DNA of 64,000 bases from Pontibacter virosus (GCF_003096355.1 NZ_QEKI01000001.1:310001-374000); one strand, 5' to 3'; counted from the stretch's first letter, positions 18,901-29,193 are shown. Program-made: numbers and translations. The notes: generated from the letters alone by a model not told the origin.

Positions 18901-20217
18901 TTAGGACACCATGGCGATATTTTCTGTTCGGCCTCTGAGCTTTCCAGATTTCATCATGCCATCGTAATGACGCATTAGTAAATAACTTTCAATTTGCTGC
19001 AGCGTGTCAAGCACTACACCCACCATAATGATAAGTGATGTGCCACCATAGAACTGAGCGAATTCTCTTGTCACGCCAAATAACATGGCAATGGCAGGAA
19101 AGATTGCAACAAGGGCCAAATAAATAGCGCCAGGAAGCGTAATCTTGGTGAGAATATTGTCGATGTACTCAGAAGTAGCACGACCAGGTTTAACACCGGG
19201 CACAAAGCCACCGCTACGCTTCAGATCATCAGCTATCTGGTTTGGATTAACAGTGATCGCAGTGTAGAAATAGGTGAACACCAAGATCATTAACCCAAAT
19301 ACCACATTGTACTGCCAAGACGTAAAGTCAGAGAAAGTAGCTCCAATATAGCTTGCTGTTTCATTTGAATCAGCCCAGATGGAGGCAATCATAGACGGCA
19401 AAAACATCAGTGACTGAGCAAATATGATTGGCATTACACCTGCAGCGTTCACTTTCAATGGAATGAATTGACGTTGCCCACTGTATAAAGAGCTGCCACC
19501 TACTTGCTTAGCATATTGAACTGGAATTCTTCTAATAGCCTGTGTAAGCATTACAACAGACATTACTACAAAGAATAGCACAATTAATTCGAAGATAAAC
19601 AGCAAGGCACCATTCAACTCTTTCGACAGTGCTTCTGCAACAATGGCTCCAGGAAAACGAGAGATAATGCCTATCATGATAAGCATCGATATACCGTTAC
19701 CTATACCTTTGTCTGTAATCCTTTCTCCCAGCCACATACAGAATATGGTACCAGATGTCAGGACAATCATTGAACTGATTGTAAACAACGTTGTATTCAC
19801 AACAATCGCCTCGCTGTTAATGGTGGCGACAAAGCCAACCGCCTGCGCAAGGGTAATGATAATGGTAAGAACTCGGGTGATTTGGTTGATTTTCTTTCTA
19901 CCAGACTCACCCTCCTTCTGCATTTTCTGAAAATAGGGTACGGCTATAGTAAGTAGCTGTAATACGATAGAAGCTGAAATATATGGCATGATACCTAACG
20001 CAAAGATGGAAGCATTGCTAAATGCTCCACCTAAGAACGTATCCAACAGGCCGAATATACCTTCCGTGTTGGCCTTAAGCTGGTTAGGATCTATACCAGG
20101 AAGAACAACATAAGAACCTAATCTAAAAATAGCTATAAAACCCAAGGTATTGAGTATGCGTACCCTTAGATCATCAATAGCAAAAATGTTCTTAATTGTT
20201 GTTATAAACTTCTTCAT
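18901..20217 (-). CDS. secY: Protein translocase subunit SecY
   Basis: The pore-forming core of the Sec channel in the inner membrane. The 438-residue protein shows ten membrane helices, the plug region after the first helix, and the conserved cytoplasmic loops GIGNGISMLIM and the C-terminal stretch with RGRTENIAM. It is the last of the spc-type protein genes before map and is five bases from rplO. Its partner secE lies about 24 kb upstream in the same block. Confidence 0.99.
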   Translation of the reverse strand: MKKFITTIKNIFAIDDLRVRILNTLGFIAIFRLGSYVVLPGIDPNQLKANTEGIFGLLDTFLGGAFSNASIFALGIMPYISASIVLQLLTIAVPYFQKMQKEGESGRKKINQITRVLTIIITLAQAVGFVATINSEAIVVNTTLFTISSMIVLTSGTIFCMWLGERITDKGIGNGISMLIMIGIISRFPGAIVAEALSKELNGALLFIFELIVLFFVVMSVVMLTQAIRRIPVQYAKQVGGSSLYSGQRQFIPLKVNAAGVMPIIFAQSLMFLPSMIASIWADSNETASYIGATFSDFTSWQYNVVFGLMILVFTYFYTAITVNPNQIADDLKRSGGFVPGVKPGRATSEYIDNILTKITLPGAIYLALVAIFPAIAMLFGVTREFAQFYGGTSLIIMVGVVLDTLQQIESYLLMRHYDGMMKSGKLRGRTENIAMVS

Positions 20218-20222
20218 AAAAA

Positions 20223-20669
20223 TTAAAGGGCTACTGTTTTACCGCCTGCTTTTTCGATGGATGAAATGGCAGTCTGAGAAAAAGCGTGAGCATGTACTTC
20301 TACAGCCTTCGAGATCTCTCCTCTACCTAAGATTTTAACTTTGTCATTCTTGGACACTAAACCGTGTGCCTTGAAGAAATCAAAGTTAAAAACTTTTTCA
20401 TTAGTATCTGCAGCCAATGACTCCAGAACATCTAAATTAATTCCTTTATACTCTACTCTGTTGAAGTTTTTGAAACCAAACTTAGGAACACGTCTCTGAA
20501 GTGGCATCTGTCCACCTTCAAAACCAGACTTCTGCGAGTAGCCTGAACGAGACTTGGCACCTTTGTGACCTCTTGTAGAAGTTCCACCTCTACCTGAGCC
20601 AGTTCCTCTGCCTATTCTCTTTCTAGTCTTAACAGACCCTTCTGCAGGTTTTAATGAATTCAAATACAT
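20223..20669 (-). CDS. rplO: 50S ribosomal protein L15
   Basis: A late assembly protein that reaches into 23S rRNA with a long glycine- and arginine-rich N-terminal arm (RKRIGRGTGSGRGGTSTRGHKG). The 148-residue length is typical. The C-terminal globular part ends in a Gly-Lys-Thr stretch. It begins one base after rpmD, so the two are almost surely translated in tandem. Confidence 0.98.
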   Translation of the reverse strand: MYLNSLKPAEGSVKTRKRIGRGTGSGRGGTSTRGHKGAKSRSGYSQKSGFEGGQMPLQRRVPKFGFKNFNRVEYKGINLDVLESLAADTNEKVFNFDFFKAHGLVSKNDKVKILGRGEISKAVEVHAHAFSQTAISSIEKAGGKTVAL

Positions 20670-20670
20670 A

Positions 20671-20850
20671 TTAAATGTCCTTTACTTCTACTAAATTGTG
20701 AATCTTGTTAATCATACCAGCAATCTGAGGTGTCTTCTCAACAGTTACTGATCTATTGATCTTACCAAGACCTAAAGCTTGCATTGTAAGCTTCTGGCTT
20801 TTTGGTCGGTCAATAATGCTTTTAACTTGTGTGATTGTAACTTTCGCCAT
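20671..20850 (-). CDS. rpmD: 50S ribosomal protein L30
   Basis: Reading the minus strand between rpsE and rplO gives a 59-residue protein starting MAKVTITQVKSIIDRPKSQK and ending in a KIHNLVEVKDI tail. This is a complete bacterial L30 of usual size with the core LTMQALGLGKINRSV. It lies five bases after rpsE and one before rplO, its classic spot. Confidence 0.95.
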   Translation of the reverse strand: MAKVTITQVKSIIDRPKSQKLTMQALGLGKINRSVTVEKTPQIAGMINKIHNLVEVKDI

Positions 20851-20855
20851 CTCAA

Positions 20856-21374
20856 TTAACCGTTAAATACTTTCTGCAAATTAACACCACGCTGCTGAGC
20901 CACGGCCAAAGGATCACGCATTTTTGACAGAGCGTCAAATGTTGCTTTTACCACGTTGTGTGGGTTAGAAGAACCTTTAGACTTGCATAGTACGTCTTTG
21001 ATACCAGCACTTTCCAATACAGCACGCATCGCACCACCGGCAATTACACCAGTACCTGGAGCAGCTGGTTTCACAAGCACGAAACCGCCTGAGTACTTTC
21101 CTTCCATTGCATGTGGCACAGTGTGATGGTAAAGAGGAACCTTCACCAGATTCTTCTTGGCGTCATCTATACCTTTAGCAATAGCATCAGTCACCTCATT
21201 TGCTTTTCCAAGGCCGTATCCAACTACACCGTTACCATCACCTACTACGACGATGGCAGCGAAGCTAAATCTTCTACCACCTTTAACAACTTTAGCTACA
21301 CGATTGATCGCTACAACTCTTTCTTTAAGTTCGATCTCGCTAGCCTTTACACTACGAATATTATTTTTCAACAT
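20856..21374 (-). CDS. rpsE: 30S ribosomal protein S5
   Basis: Helps decoding accuracy and lines the mRNA entry path. It contains the N-terminal double-stranded RNA-binding fold ([25 protein letters not shown]) and the C-terminal S5 domain ([18 protein letters not shown]). Length 172 is normal. It lies five bases after rplR. Confidence 0.98.
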   Translation of the reverse strand: MLKNNIRSVKASEIELKERVVAINRVAKVVKGGRRFSFAAIVVVGDGNGVVGYGLGKANEVTDAIAKGIDDAKKNLVKVPLYHHTVPHAMEGKYSGGFVLVKPAAPGTGVIAGGAMRAVLESAGIKDVLCKSKGSSNPHNVVKATFDALSKMRDPLAVAQQRGVNLQKVFNG

Positions 21375-21379
21375 AATTC

Positions 21380-21730
21380 TTAGAATTTTAGGCCTGCTTC
21401 GCGAGCGCCTTCAGCCAATGATTTTACGTTACCATGGTAAAGGTATCCAGATCGGTCAAACACCACCTGTGAGATACCCATCTCGAGAGCTTTAGCTCCT
21501 ATTTCTTTTCCAACCTGATTGGACACTGAAATATTAGCGTTGGTTACACCATCAAGCTTCGTAGAAGAGGCAGCCGCCAAAGTTTTTCCTGTAGTGTCAT
21601 CGATCAACTGTGCATAGATAGCCTTGTTGCTTCTAAAAACAGATAATCTTGGTCTGGCAGAAGTACCAGAAATCTTGTTTCTGATACTTCTTTTAATTCT
21701 AAGTCTTCTTGATACTTTATTAACAGACAT
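21380..21730 (-). CDS. rplR: 50S ribosomal protein L18
   Basis: Carries 5S rRNA together with L5 into the large subunit. The 116-residue protein has the basic N-terminal arm ([16 protein letters not shown]) and the ending [26 protein letters not shown] that is the family mark. It follows rplF by eight bases. Confidence 0.98.
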   Translation of the reverse strand: MSVNKVSRRLRIKRSIRNKISGTSARPRLSVFRSNKAIYAQLIDDTTGKTLAAASSTKLDGVTNANISVSNQVGKEIGAKALEMGISQVVFDRSGYLYHGNVKSLAEGAREAGLKF

Positions 21731-21738
21731 GATGATGA

Positions 21739-22293
21739 TTATTTAGACGCTGTCTTACCAGCTTTTCTTCTTACAACTTCACCTACAAAACGGATACCTT
21801 TACCTTTGTAAGGCTCAACTTTGCGCAGTGATCTGATTTTAGCAGCTACCTGACCAATCAATTGCTTGTCATTGCTTTCAAGCGTAATAACTGGTGCCTT
21901 ACCTTTTTCTGTAACAGCAGTAGCTGTTACTTCTGTAGGCATCGCCATAAAGATATTGTGTGAGTAGCCTAGAGCAAGCTCCAGAATATTACCCTGTACA
22001 GTCGCTTTATAACCTACACCTACAAGCTCCAACTGCTCTTTGTAACCTTCACTTACTCCAACAACCATGTTGTTGATCAGTGAGCGGTATAGACCGTGCA
22101 TAGCTTTGTGACGCTTTTGCTCTGTAGGACGCTCAACCACAATCTGGTTTTCTTCCTGCTTAACAATAATATCCTTATCTATTGGAGTAGTAAGTGAGCC
22201 TTTAGGACCTTTTACTGTAACAACATTATCTTTCGCAACAGCGAATTCAACATTATTTGGTAGAGTGATTGGCAATTTTCCTATACGTGACAT
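21739..22293 (-). CDS. rplF: 50S ribosomal protein L6
   Basis: Two tandem L6 domains bind 23S rRNA near the factor-binding site. The start MSRIGKLPI and the C-terminal signature [20 protein letters not shown] are clear; length 184. It is 14 bases after rpsH. Confidence 0.98.
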   Translation of the reverse strand: MSRIGKLPITLPNNVEFAVAKDNVVTVKGPKGSLTTPIDKDIIVKQEENQIVVERPTEQKRHKAMHGLYRSLINNMVVGVSEGYKEQLELVGVGYKATVQGNILELALGYSHNIFMAMPTEVTATAVTEKGKAPVITLESNDKQLIGQVAAKIRSLRKVEPYKGKGIRFVGEVVRRKAGKTASK

Positions 22294-22307
22294 TGTCTAT
22301 CCTCCTA

Positions 22308-22706
22308 TTAGTAAACGTAACACAATACCTCACCACCTACATTAAGTGATTTGGCTTCTTTTTCAGTCATTACACCTTTGGAAGTTGACAAGATTGCAAT
22401 GCCCAGCCCGTTTAATACGCGTGGCAAGTTGTCATTTCCTGTGTACTTACGAAGCCCCGGTTTACTAATCCTCTCAAGTTTCACAATAGCAGATTGCTTA
22501 GTGGTTGGATTGTATTTCAGAGCGATCTTAATAGTACCTTGTACTGAAGAATCATCAAATTTATAGCTTTGAATGTATCCTTTGTCGTACAATACTTTTG
22601 TAATCTCTTTTTTGATATTGCTAGATGGTATTTCAACTACTCTGTGGTTTGCCTTGATGGCATTACGCACTCTAGTTAAATAATCTGCTATTGGATCTGA
22701 GTTCAT
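22308..22706 (-). CDS. rpsH: 30S ribosomal protein S8
   Basis: A primary binder of the 16S central domain. The 132 residues include the N-terminal DPIADYLTRVRNA and C-terminal GIAILSTSKGVMT stretches. In E. coli S8 represses the spc operon by binding near rplE; no such hairpin was identified here. The gap before it (89 bases after rpsN) is the longest inside the spc part and carries a TATCTTTG promoter-like element. Confidence 0.98.
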   Translation of the reverse strand: MNSDPIADYLTRVRNAIKANHRVVEIPSSNIKKEITKVLYDKGYIQSYKFDDSSVQGTIKIALKYNPTTKQSAIVKLERISKPGLRKYTGNDNLPRVLNGLGIAILSTSKGVMTEKEAKSLNVGGEVLCYVY

Positions 22707-22748
22707 TATGAATCACTTAAATCTTGAACGCTTTTTCTAAGCGAGCGG

Positions 22749-22756
22749 CAAAGATA
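22749..22756 (-). promoter_or_regulatory. Possible internal promoter -7 element TATCTTTG before rpsH
   Basis: It fits TAnnTTTG on the minus strand and lies in the 89-base gap between rpsN and rpsH. A short CGCTT/AAGCG hairpin follows. No -33 TTG was found at the usual spacing. Confidence 0.3.
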
Positions 22757-22795
22757 AGAATATCTTTTCGTCTTTCTTAATATGTTAAGAAAAAA

Positions 22796-23065
22796 TTACC
22801 AGCTCGATTTTGTTACACCAGGAATTTTACCCATAACAGCTAGTTCTCTGAAAACTACACGTGAGATACCGAATTTTCTCATGTAACCACGTGGTCTTCC
22901 AGACAGCTTGCAACGGTTATGTAACCTTACTGGAGATGAATTCTTAGGAAGCTTGTCAAGTCCTTCGTAATCTCCTTTAGCTTTCAGTTCAGCACGCTTC
23001 GCAGCGTACTTTGCTACTAACTTCTGTCTTTTAAGCTCTCTCGCTTTTACTGCTTCTTTAGCCAT
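22796..23065 (-). CDS. rpsN: 30S ribosomal protein S14 (long, zinc-free form)
   Basis: A 30S head protein needed late in assembly. At 89 residues it is the long form; only one cysteine ([19 protein letters not shown]) remains where the zinc form has two C-x-x-C pairs. Together with the single-cysteine L36 this makes two ribosomal proteins of the zinc-independent type in this cluster. It is five bases after rplE. Confidence 0.98.
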   Translation of the reverse strand: MAKEAVKARELKRQKLVAKYAAKRAELKAKGDYEGLDKLPKNSSPVRLHNRCKLSGRPRGYMRKFGISRVVFRELAVMGKIPGVTKSSW

Positions 23066-23070
23066 TTTTC

Positions 23071-23625
23071 TTATTTCTTAATATTAGTGAAAGGCATACC
23101 AAACGCTTTAAGCAATTCGTAGCTCTCCTCATCTGTTTGAGCAGTTGTTACGAAGGTGATATCCATCCCACTAATGGCTTTAATTTTATCAATGCTGATC
23201 TCAGGGAAAATGATCTGCTCTTTAACACCAAGTGTGTAATTTCCGCGACCATCAAATCCTTTGTCATTCACGCCTCTAAAGTCACGTACACGTGGCAGAG
23301 CGATTGTCAAAAGGCGATCCATGAATTCGTACATACGCTGACCTCTAAGCGTCACGCGGGCGCCAATTGGCATTCCTTCGCGGAGTTTGAAGTTCGAAAC
23401 TGATTTCTTGGCGATGGTAGCAACAGCTTTTTGACCAGAAATGGTTGTAAGCTCTTCTACCCCGATGTCAACCAGTTTTTTATCAGCTACTGCAGCGCCG
23501 ATGCCTTTGTTGATAGAGATCTTAGTGATCTTGGGCACCTGCATAACGTTCTTATACTGGAACTTCTCTAGCAGAGCAGGTACAACCTCCTTCTGATATT
23601 TTTCTTTAAATCTTGCAGTTGCCAT
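23071..23625 (-). CDS. rplE: 50S ribosomal protein L5
   Basis: Binds 5S rRNA and contacts the P-site tRNA and the S13 bridge. The 184-residue length and motifs such as [13 protein letters not shown] and [20 protein letters not shown] are typical. It starts one base after rplX. Confidence 0.98.
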   Translation of the reverse strand: MATARFKEKYQKEVVPALLEKFQYKNVMQVPKITKISINKGIGAAVADKKLVDIGVEELTTISGQKAVATIAKKSVSNFKLREGMPIGARVTLRGQRMYEFMDRLLTIALPRVRDFRGVNDKGFDGRGNYTLGVKEQIIFPEISIDKIKAISGMDITFVTTAQTDEESYELLKAFGMPFTNIKK

Positions 23626-23626
23626 A

Positions 23627-23950
23627 TTAGATTACTTCTCCTGATTTTTTAGAATAACGCTCTGTTTTACCTTCGCTGTTTTTTCTTCTGCCAGCTTTAG
23701 TGGTTCCACCCGATTTAGGGTCTACCAAAGCTACATTACTGGCATGAATAGGAGCTTCCATTTTAGAGATTCCACCTTGAGGATTTTTGGCGCTAGGCTT
23801 AGCATGCTTTGTCACCATGTTAATTCCCTCTATAGTTACTCTTTGCTTCTCTATGTTAACAGCTGTAATGCGGCCTGTTTTTCCGCGGTCGTCACCGGCA
23901 ATTACTTTCACTGTATCGCCAGTTTTTACATGAAGTTTTTTCTTATTCAT
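23627..23950 (-). CDS. rplX: 50S ribosomal protein L24
   Basis: An early assembly initiator for the large subunit. The KOW motif lies near the start ([20 protein letters not shown]). The 107-residue length is usual. The C-terminal [21 protein letters not shown] tail is basic. It follows rplN by 20 bases. Confidence 0.98.
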   Translation of the reverse strand: MNKKKLHVKTGDTVKVIAGDDRGKTGRITAVNIEKQRVTIEGINMVTKHAKPSAKNPQGGISKMEAPIHASNVALVDPKSGGTTKAGRRKNSEGKTERYSKKSGEVI

Positions 23951-23970
23951 CTTGATGTCTGAATTAATGA

Positions 23971-24339
23971 TTAAAGAACTTCAGGTGCCAACGAAACAAT
24001 TTTCATGAATTGCTTTTCACGAAGCTCACGCGCTACCGGTCCAAAAATACGTGTACCACGTGGCTCGTTGTTAGCGTTTAGAAGAACAGCGGCATTGTCA
24101 TCGAAACGAATATATGAACCGTCTTTTCTTCTAATTTCTTTCTTTGTTCTTACAATAACTGCCTTCGAAACAGTTCCCTTTTTAACGTTTCCAGATGAAA
24201 GGGCTGATTTAACAGTAACAACGATTCTATCTCCAATAGAAGCGTATTTCTTGCCTGTACCACCTAAAACACGGATACAAAGAACTTCTTTGGCTCCACT
24301 GTTGTCGGCTACGTTCAATCTTGATTCCTGCTGTATCAT
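23971..24339 (-). CDS. rplN: 50S ribosomal protein L14
   Basis: Sits at the subunit interface and binds the RsfS silencing factor in many bacteria. The 122 residues contain the family stretch [21 protein letters not shown] and end EVL. One base separates it from rpsQ. Confidence 0.98.
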   Translation of the reverse strand: MIQQESRLNVADNSGAKEVLCIRVLGGTGKKYASIGDRIVVTVKSALSSGNVKKGTVSKAVIVRTKKEIRRKDGSYIRFDDNAAVLLNANNEPRGTRIFGPVARELREKQFMKIVSLAPEVL

Positions 24340-24340
24340 T

Positions 24341-24598
24341 TTATTTAGCCCTTTCTATAATTTCCACTAAACGCCAGTTCTTGTTCTTGCTAAGAGGACG
24401 TGTCTCCTGAATGCGTACGGTATCACCGATGTTGCACTCGTTTTTCTCGTCATGAGCCATGAATTTGGTGGACTTGCTAACGAATTTACCGTAGATCGGG
24501 TGCTTCATTCTGCTTTCCACTAACACAGTGATAGACTTGTCCATCTTGTTGCTAACAACCTTACCACTTCTTTCTTTTCTAAGATTTCTCTCTTCCAT
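24341..24598 (-). CDS. rpsQ: 30S ribosomal protein S17
   Basis: An OB-fold protein that binds the 5' domain of 16S rRNA early in assembly. Typical length (85) and motifs [12 protein letters not shown] and [18 protein letters not shown]. It lies 15 bases after rpmC. Confidence 0.98.
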   Translation of the reverse strand: MEERNLRKERSGKVVSNKMDKSITVLVESRMKHPIYGKFVSKSTKFMAHDEKNECNIGDTVRIQETRPLSKNKNWRLVEIIERAK

Positions 24599-24613
24599 GA
24601 TTTCTATTAAGTA

Positions 24614-24814
24614 TTAAGAGTTAGCTTCAATTTCACGGCGACGAATCTCAGTATTCAGACGAGCGATAGATTTCTTCGTCTCACGGATTTTCATCGGATT
24701 TTCCAACGGAGAGATAGCATGTGCGAAACGTAGGTTCTGCATGGTTGTTTGCTCCGTATTAAGCTTCTCTTTCAGCTCTTCTAAAGACAAAGCTTTAATC
24801 TCTGAATTTTTCAT
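24614..24814 (-). CDS. rpmC: 50S ribosomal protein L29
   Basis: A two-helix protein near the exit tunnel where trigger factor and SRP dock. The 66 residues include LRFAHAISPLENPMKIRETKKSIAR, which matches the L29 core. It is three bases after rplP. Confidence 0.97.
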   Translation of the reverse strand: MKNSEIKALSLEELKEKLNTEQTTMQNLRFAHAISPLENPMKIRETKKSIARLNTEIRRREIEANS

Positions 24815-24817
24815 ATA

Positions 24818-25240
24818 CTATTTCTCAACGTAATCTCTACGTACTACAAACTTTGTTTTAACTGGCAGCTTCTGTGCAGCTAGTCTCAGTGATTCCTGAG
24901 CTACTTCCAGAGGTACACCGTCGGATTCGAACATTATGGTACCTGGCTTAACAACGGCTACCCAATATTCAGGCGAACCTTTACCCTTACCCATACGAAC
25001 CTCTGCAGGCTTCTTCGTAATAGGTTTGTCAGGGAAAATACGGATCCATACCTGACCCTCACGTTTCATGGCTCTTGTCATGGCGATACGAGCGGCTTCA
25101 ATCTGACGGCTCGTAATCCAAGATGCTTCAAGAGATTTGATGGCAAAAGAACCAAATGAAATAGTACTGCCTCTATGAGCCAGACCTTTCACGCGGCCTT
25201 TTTGCATTTTTCTATATTTAGTCCTTTTAGGCTGTAACAT
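24818..25240 (-). CDS. rplP: 50S ribosomal protein L16
   Basis: Needed for peptidyl-transferase centre and A-site structure. The 140-residue protein begins [16 protein letters not shown] and holds [22 protein letters not shown]. It comes 30 bases after rpsC. Confidence 0.98.
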   Translation of the reverse strand: MLQPKRTKYRKMQKGRVKGLAHRGSTISFGSFAIKSLEASWITSRQIEAARIAMTRAMKREGQVWIRIFPDKPITKKPAEVRMGKGKGSPEYWVAVVKPGTIMFESDGVPLEVAQESLRLAAQKLPVKTKFVVRRDYVEK

Positions 25241-25270
25241 TTTCTAAAACTTAATAATGTTATCAATCAA

Positions 25271-26047
25271 TTATTGACGACGCTTACGCGGCTTAGCTGC
25301 TCCGTCCGTTTTCTTACGGTCGCCACGCTCACCACCACGGCTTCTTCTGTCACCACTTCCACCACCTTGGGCACCTGGTCCACCTTTGGTCTCAAGGCCA
25401 GCGTTTGGAGTAAGATCTTTCTTACCATACACTTCACCTTTGAAGATCCAAACCTTGATACCAAGCTTGCCATATACTGTTTGAGCTTCAGACAGTGCAT
25501 AGTCAATGTCCGCACGAAGTGTGTGCAAAGGAGTTCTGCCTTCTTTGTAGTGCTCAGTACGTGCCATTTCAGCGCCGCCTAGACGACCTGAAACCTGTAC
25601 CTTGATACCTTCAGCACCAACTCGCAGCGCAGAAGCGATAGCCTGCTTCATAGCACGGCGGAAAGAGATACGGGCCTGCAGCTGCTGAGCGATTGACTCG
25701 CCTACCAGTTTCGCATCAAGCTCAGGGCGCTTAATCTCAAAGATGTTAATCTGAACATCTTTGTTTGTAAGCTTCTTAAGCTCTTCCTTGATCTTATCTA
25801 CTTCCTGACCACCTTTACCAATCACTACGCCTGGGCGGGCAGTGTTAACAGTAATCGTGATGCGCTTAAGTGTTCTCTCAATAATGATTTTAGAAATACC
25901 ACCTTTAGGGATACGCGCTAAAATATATTTTCTGATTTTCTCGTCTTCAACCAGCTTCTCAGCGAAATCTTTGCCACCATACCAGTTAGAATCCCAACCT
26001 TTGATAACTCCTAGGCGAAAACCGATCGGATTTACTTTCTGTCCCAT
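25271..26047 (-). CDS. rpsC: 30S ribosomal protein S3 with Gly/Arg-rich tail
   Basis: Forms part of the mRNA entry channel. It has the KH domain ([20 protein letters not shown]) and the S3 C-terminal domain ([14 protein letters not shown]). At 258 residues it is longer than the usual 210-235: residues of about 215-258 form a tail with repeated Gly, Arg, Asp and Lys. Such tails occur on S3 in several phyla; any role here is unknown. Spaced four bases from rplV. Confidence 0.98.
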   Translation of the reverse strand: MGQKVNPIGFRLGVIKGWDSNWYGGKDFAEKLVEDEKIRKYILARIPKGGISKIIIERTLKRITITVNTARPGVVIGKGGQEVDKIKEELKKLTNKDVQINIFEIKRPELDAKLVGESIAQQLQARISFRRAMKQAIASALRVGAEGIKVQVSGRLGGAEMARTEHYKEGRTPLHTLRADIDYALSEAQTVYGKLGIKVWIFKGEVYGKKDLTPNAGLETKGGPGAQGGGSGDRRSRGGERGDRKKTDGAAKPRKRRQ

Positions 26048-26051
26048 ATTC

Positions 26052-26447
26052 TTACTTGTTGGCTTTTTTAGATTTCTTAGTTTGCTGTTGCTCCAGTTGC
26101 TCTTCAGTCATGCTATCGATCACGAGTGTCACGTGATTAGATCTCTTTCTGATGCGGTATCCACGTCCTTGTGGAGCTGGGCGAAGACGCTTCAGCATTT
26201 TACCTTCATCTACAAAGATTTCTTTGATGAAGAGATTAGCATCTTCGATGCGAGAATCTTCGTTCTTCTGTTGCCAGTTAGATAAGGCAGATAAAAGAAG
26301 TTTTTCGATTCTGGCAGCACCTGAGTTTGCTTCGAATTTCAATAAGCCTAAAGCTTTATTCACGCTTTTACCGCGTACCAAACCTGCTACTAATCGCATT
26401 TTGCGAGGAGAAGTAGGCACGTTCTTAAGTTTTGCTACTGCTTCCAT
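26052..26447 (-). CDS. rplV: 50S ribosomal protein L22
   Basis: Its long hairpin lines the peptide exit tunnel and affects macrolide response. The core includes [22 protein letters not shown] and the hairpin region [21 protein letters not shown]. The 131-residue length includes a short basic tail. Its start abuts the rpsS stop directly. Confidence 0.98.
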   Translation of the reverse strand: MEAVAKLKNVPTSPRKMRLVAGLVRGKSVNKALGLLKFEANSGAARIEKLLLSALSNWQQKNEDSRIEDANLFIKEIFVDEGKMLKRLRPAPQGRGYRIRKRSNHVTLVIDSMTEEQLEQQQTKKSKKANK

Positions 26448-26726
26448 TTATCGCTTGCCTTTATCTTTTTTAGCTATGTGACCTCTAAAGTTTCTGGTTG
26501 GCGCAAACTCACCTAGTTTGTGTCCTACCATGTTTTCAGTCACATATACTGGTATGAATTTGTTGCCGTTATGAACTGCAAATGTATGTCCAACGAAATC
26601 CGGAGAAATCATGGATCTGCGTGACCAAGTCTTGATAACAGTTTTCTTACCAGCCTCGTTCATCACGTCTACTTTCTTCTCGAGCCTATAGTCAATATAA
26701 GGCCCTTTTTTTAGTGATCTAGCCAT
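26448..26726 (-). CDS. rpsS: 30S ribosomal protein S19
   Basis: A 30S head protein that works with S13 at the A site. It is 92 residues, with [19 protein letters not shown] at the start and [15 protein letters not shown] near the end. It follows rplB by three bases and is joined to rplV without spacer. Confidence 0.98.
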   Translation of the reverse strand: MARSLKKGPYIDYRLEKKVDVMNEAGKKTVIKTWSRRSMISPDFVGHTFAVHNGNKFIPVYVTENMVGHKLGEFAPTRNFRGHIAKKDKGKR

Positions 26727-26729
26727 TTA

Positions 26730-27554
26730 CTATTTCTTTCCTCTATTTACTATAAGTTTCTCAGAATGCTTCTTCTTGCTGCGAGTCTTAAGACCCTTAG
26801 ACAGTAAGCCTTTGCGTGAACGTGGGTGACCACCTGAAGACTTACCTTCACCACCACCCATAGGGTGATCGACTGGGTTCATTGCTACACCACGTACTCT
26901 TGGACGCTTACCCAACCATCTGTTACGACCGGCTTTACCGATTTTCACGTTCATGTGGTCAGAGTTAGATACTGTTCCTACTGTTGCATAACAGTTTACC
27001 AGTACCATGCGAAGTTCACCTGAAGGTAACTTAATTGTTGCATAACGACCTTCTCTTGCTACAAGCTGGGCATAAGAACCTGCACTTCTTGCAAGTGTTG
27101 CGCCTTGGCCAGGCTGCAACTCGATGTTATGAATAATTGTACCTAGCGGAATATCAGATAAAGGAAGGCAGTTGCCTACTTCAGGAGCTACTCCAGGACC
27201 AGAAACGATTTCCAGTCCAACCTGCACACCTGATGGAGCTATGATGTAGCTCTTCTCACCATCTGCGTAGTAAAGCAGAGCGATGCGTGCTGTTCTGTTT
27301 GGATCGTACTCAATAGTCTTCACTGTAGCTGGCACACCGTGCTTCGTACGCTTGAAGTCTATTACTCTGTACTTCTGCTTATGACCACCGCCTACATAGC
27401 GCATTGTCATTTTGCCTGAGTTGTTGCGTCCACCAGATTTTTTACTCGGTGCCAACAAAGATTTCTCTGGAGTAGCTGTTGTGATCTCATCGAACGCAGG
27501 CGCTACGCGGAATCTTTGACCTGGTGTTGTTGGTCTTAACTTCTTTAAAGCCAT
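26730..27554 (-). CDS. rplB: 50S ribosomal protein L2
   Basis: Essential for subunit association and peptidyl-transferase activity. The 274-residue protein has both conserved parts, with the catalytic-region histidine in [19 protein letters not shown]. Ten bases after rplW. Confidence 0.99.
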   Translation of the reverse strand: MALKKLRPTTPGQRFRVAPAFDEITTATPEKSLLAPSKKSGGRNNSGKMTMRYVGGGHKQKYRVIDFKRTKHGVPATVKTIEYDPNRTARIALLYYADGEKSYIIAPSGVQVGLEIVSGPGVAPEVGNCLPLSDIPLGTIIHNIELQPGQGATLARSAGSYAQLVAREGRYATIKLPSGELRMVLVNCYATVGTVSNSDHMNVKIGKAGRNRWLGKRPRVRGVAMNPVDHPMGGGEGKSSGGHPRSRKGLLSKGLKTRSKKKHSEKLIVNRGKK

Positions 27555-27564
27555 TGTTATTTAA

Positions 27565-27849
27565 TTAAATGCTGCTGTAAAAGTCTATCACTTCGCCCTC
27601 TTTCAAGGTAACGATTGCTTTTTTCTTAGAAGACGTGCGGCCAGTTACAGCACCAGACTTGGTGTATTTGCTCTTAACTTTGCCCTGCGTTTTCATGGTA
27701 GCTACTTTCTCAACAGTAACTCCATAAAGTTTCTCAACTGCCTTTTTGATTTCTACTTTGTTGGCTTTGATATTCACCTCGAAAGCATACTTTCCAACCT
27801 CATTCATGGCAGCGAATTTTTCCGTCAGAAGCGGTTTCTTCAGTATCAT
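27565..27849 (-). CDS. rplW: 50S ribosomal protein L23
   Basis: Docking site for trigger factor and SRP at the tunnel exit. The 94 residues include the conserved YAFEVNIKANKVEIKKAVEKLYGV segment. It is four bases after rplD. Confidence 0.97.
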   Translation of the reverse strand: MILKKPLLTEKFAAMNEVGKYAFEVNIKANKVEIKKAVEKLYGVTVEKVATMKTQGKVKSKYTKSGAVTGRTSSKKKAIVTLKEGEVIDFYSSI

Positions 27850-27853
27850 AATA

Positions 27854-28480
27854 TTATGCTCTTAGGAGGTTTTCAATGATGTTTACAGAATCTTCCACCA
27901 GCAACACGCGGTCTGTGTTCAACAGATCGTAAGTGTTCAGATCGCTAGCAGTTGAGATTTTCAGTTTGTTCAGGTTTCTTCCTGAAAGAACAACATTCTT
28001 GTCAACTGCAGGAAGAACAAGCAAAGTCTTGCCGCTCACCTGAAGGTTGCTAAGTATGTCTTTAAATTCTTTCGTCTTAGGAGATTCAAATGTGAATGAC
28101 TCCAGTAGAGAAACTTTGTTGTCTTTAGCCAAAAGGGAAAGTGCAGACACTCTAGCAACTTCTTTTAGTTTCTTGTTCAACTTAAAGCTATAGTTTCTAG
28201 GCTTAGGTCCGAATACTCTACCTCCACCTACAAAAAGAGGAGCTTTCAAGCTGCCCGCACGAGCACCACCAGTACCTTTTTGCTTTTTGATCTTTTTGGT
28301 AGATCCTGCAACTTCGTTTCTTTCTTTGGACTTGTGCGTACCCTGTCTCTGATTAGCCAGGTACTGCTTCACGTCAAGATACATCGCATGCTCATTTGGC
28401 TCAACGCCAAATACAGCATCAGAAAGTGTTACCTTTCTACCTGTATCCTCACCTTTAATATTCAATACAGAAAGTTCCAT
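27854..28480 (-). CDS. rplD: 50S ribosomal protein L4
   Basis: Its extended loop reaches the exit tunnel; in E. coli it represses the S10 operon. The ATG giving [10 protein letters not shown] is preferred over a start four codons earlier, because it leaves one base after the rplC stop. That makes 208 residues. The loop sequence [22 protein letters not shown] is intact. No obvious L4-type leader was recognised upstream of rplC. Confidence 0.97.
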   Translation of the reverse strand: MELSVLNIKGEDTGRKVTLSDAVFGVEPNEHAMYLDVKQYLANQRQGTHKSKERNEVAGSTKKIKKQKGTGGARAGSLKAPLFVGGGRVFGPKPRNYSFKLNKKLKEVARVSALSLLAKDNKVSLLESFTFESPKTKEFKDILSNLQVSGKTLLVLPAVDKNVVLSGRNLNKLKISTASDLNTYDLLNTDRVLLVEDSVNIIENLLRA

Positions 28481-28481
28481 T

Positions 28482-29099
28482 TTATTTCTCAATTAACACG
28501 TAAGAATTTTTGGCACCTGGAACAGAGCCACTAACTACTAACAGATTTTTGTCTGCGATAACACGCACTACCGTCAAGTTCTGGATCTTCACGCGGTTTC
28601 CGCCCATACGGCCGGCCATGCGCATACCTTTAAATACTCTTGATGGCCAAGAGCATGCACCGATTGAACCAGGGTGTCTTGCTCTGTTGTGCTGACCGTG
28701 CGTTTGACCACCAACACCAGCAAAGTTGTGGCGCTTTACAACACCCTGAAAACCTTTACCTTTTGATGTGCCAACCACGTCAATAAACTCTCCTTCTTCG
28801 AACAGATTCACATCTACTGTATCTCCAAGATTCAGTGACACTCCTTCTGTATCGAATTCAGCAACTTTTTTCTTAGCTGACGTATTAGCTTTTTTGTAAT
28901 GACCAGCTTCTGCTTTCGTTACTCTCTTAAGCTTTTTGTCGCCATAGCCAAGCTGCACAGCTGCGTAGCCATCAGTCTCAACCGTCTTCACCTGAGTAAC
29001 TACACATGGGCCTGCTTGAATAAGCGTAACTGGCGTGTATTTACCATCTGCTGTGAAGAGGCTTGTCATTCCGATTTTTTTACCGATAATTCCAGGCAT
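28482..29099 (-). CDS. rplC: 50S ribosomal protein L3
   Basis: An early assembly protein near the peptidyl-transferase centre. The 205-residue protein begins [12 protein letters not shown] and has the central loop [25 protein letters not shown]. It is the first gene after a 174-base gap that carries the rpsJ terminator and a promoter, so it begins a new transcription unit at least in part. Confidence 0.98.
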   Translation of the reverse strand: MPGIIGKKIGMTSLFTADGKYTPVTLIQAGPCVVTQVKTVETDGYAAVQLGYGDKKLKRVTKAEAGHYKKANTSAKKKVAEFDTEGVSLNLGDTVDVNLFEEGEFIDVVGTSKGKGFQGVVKRHNFAGVGGQTHGQHNRARHPGSIGACSWPSRVFKGMRMAGRMGGNRVKIQNLTVVRVIADKNLLVVSGSVPGAKNSYVLIEK

Positions 29100-29161
29100 T
29101 CAACTTGTTTTTTAAAAGATGGATATAATAATTTTACCCCTCAGCTTTTGCTAAGGGAGTG

Positions 29162-29193
29162 CAAAGTTAATGAATTTTAAAATTCTTTAACAA
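29162..29193 (-). promoter_or_regulatory. Promoter for the S10/spc genes: TTG-N21-TAACTTTG
   Basis: On the minus strand a TTG at 29191-29193 lies 21 bases before TAACTTTG at 29162-29169, a fair match to the Bacteroidota promoter form. It sits between the rpsJ terminator and rplC, about 60 bases before the rplC start. Confidence 0.55.
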
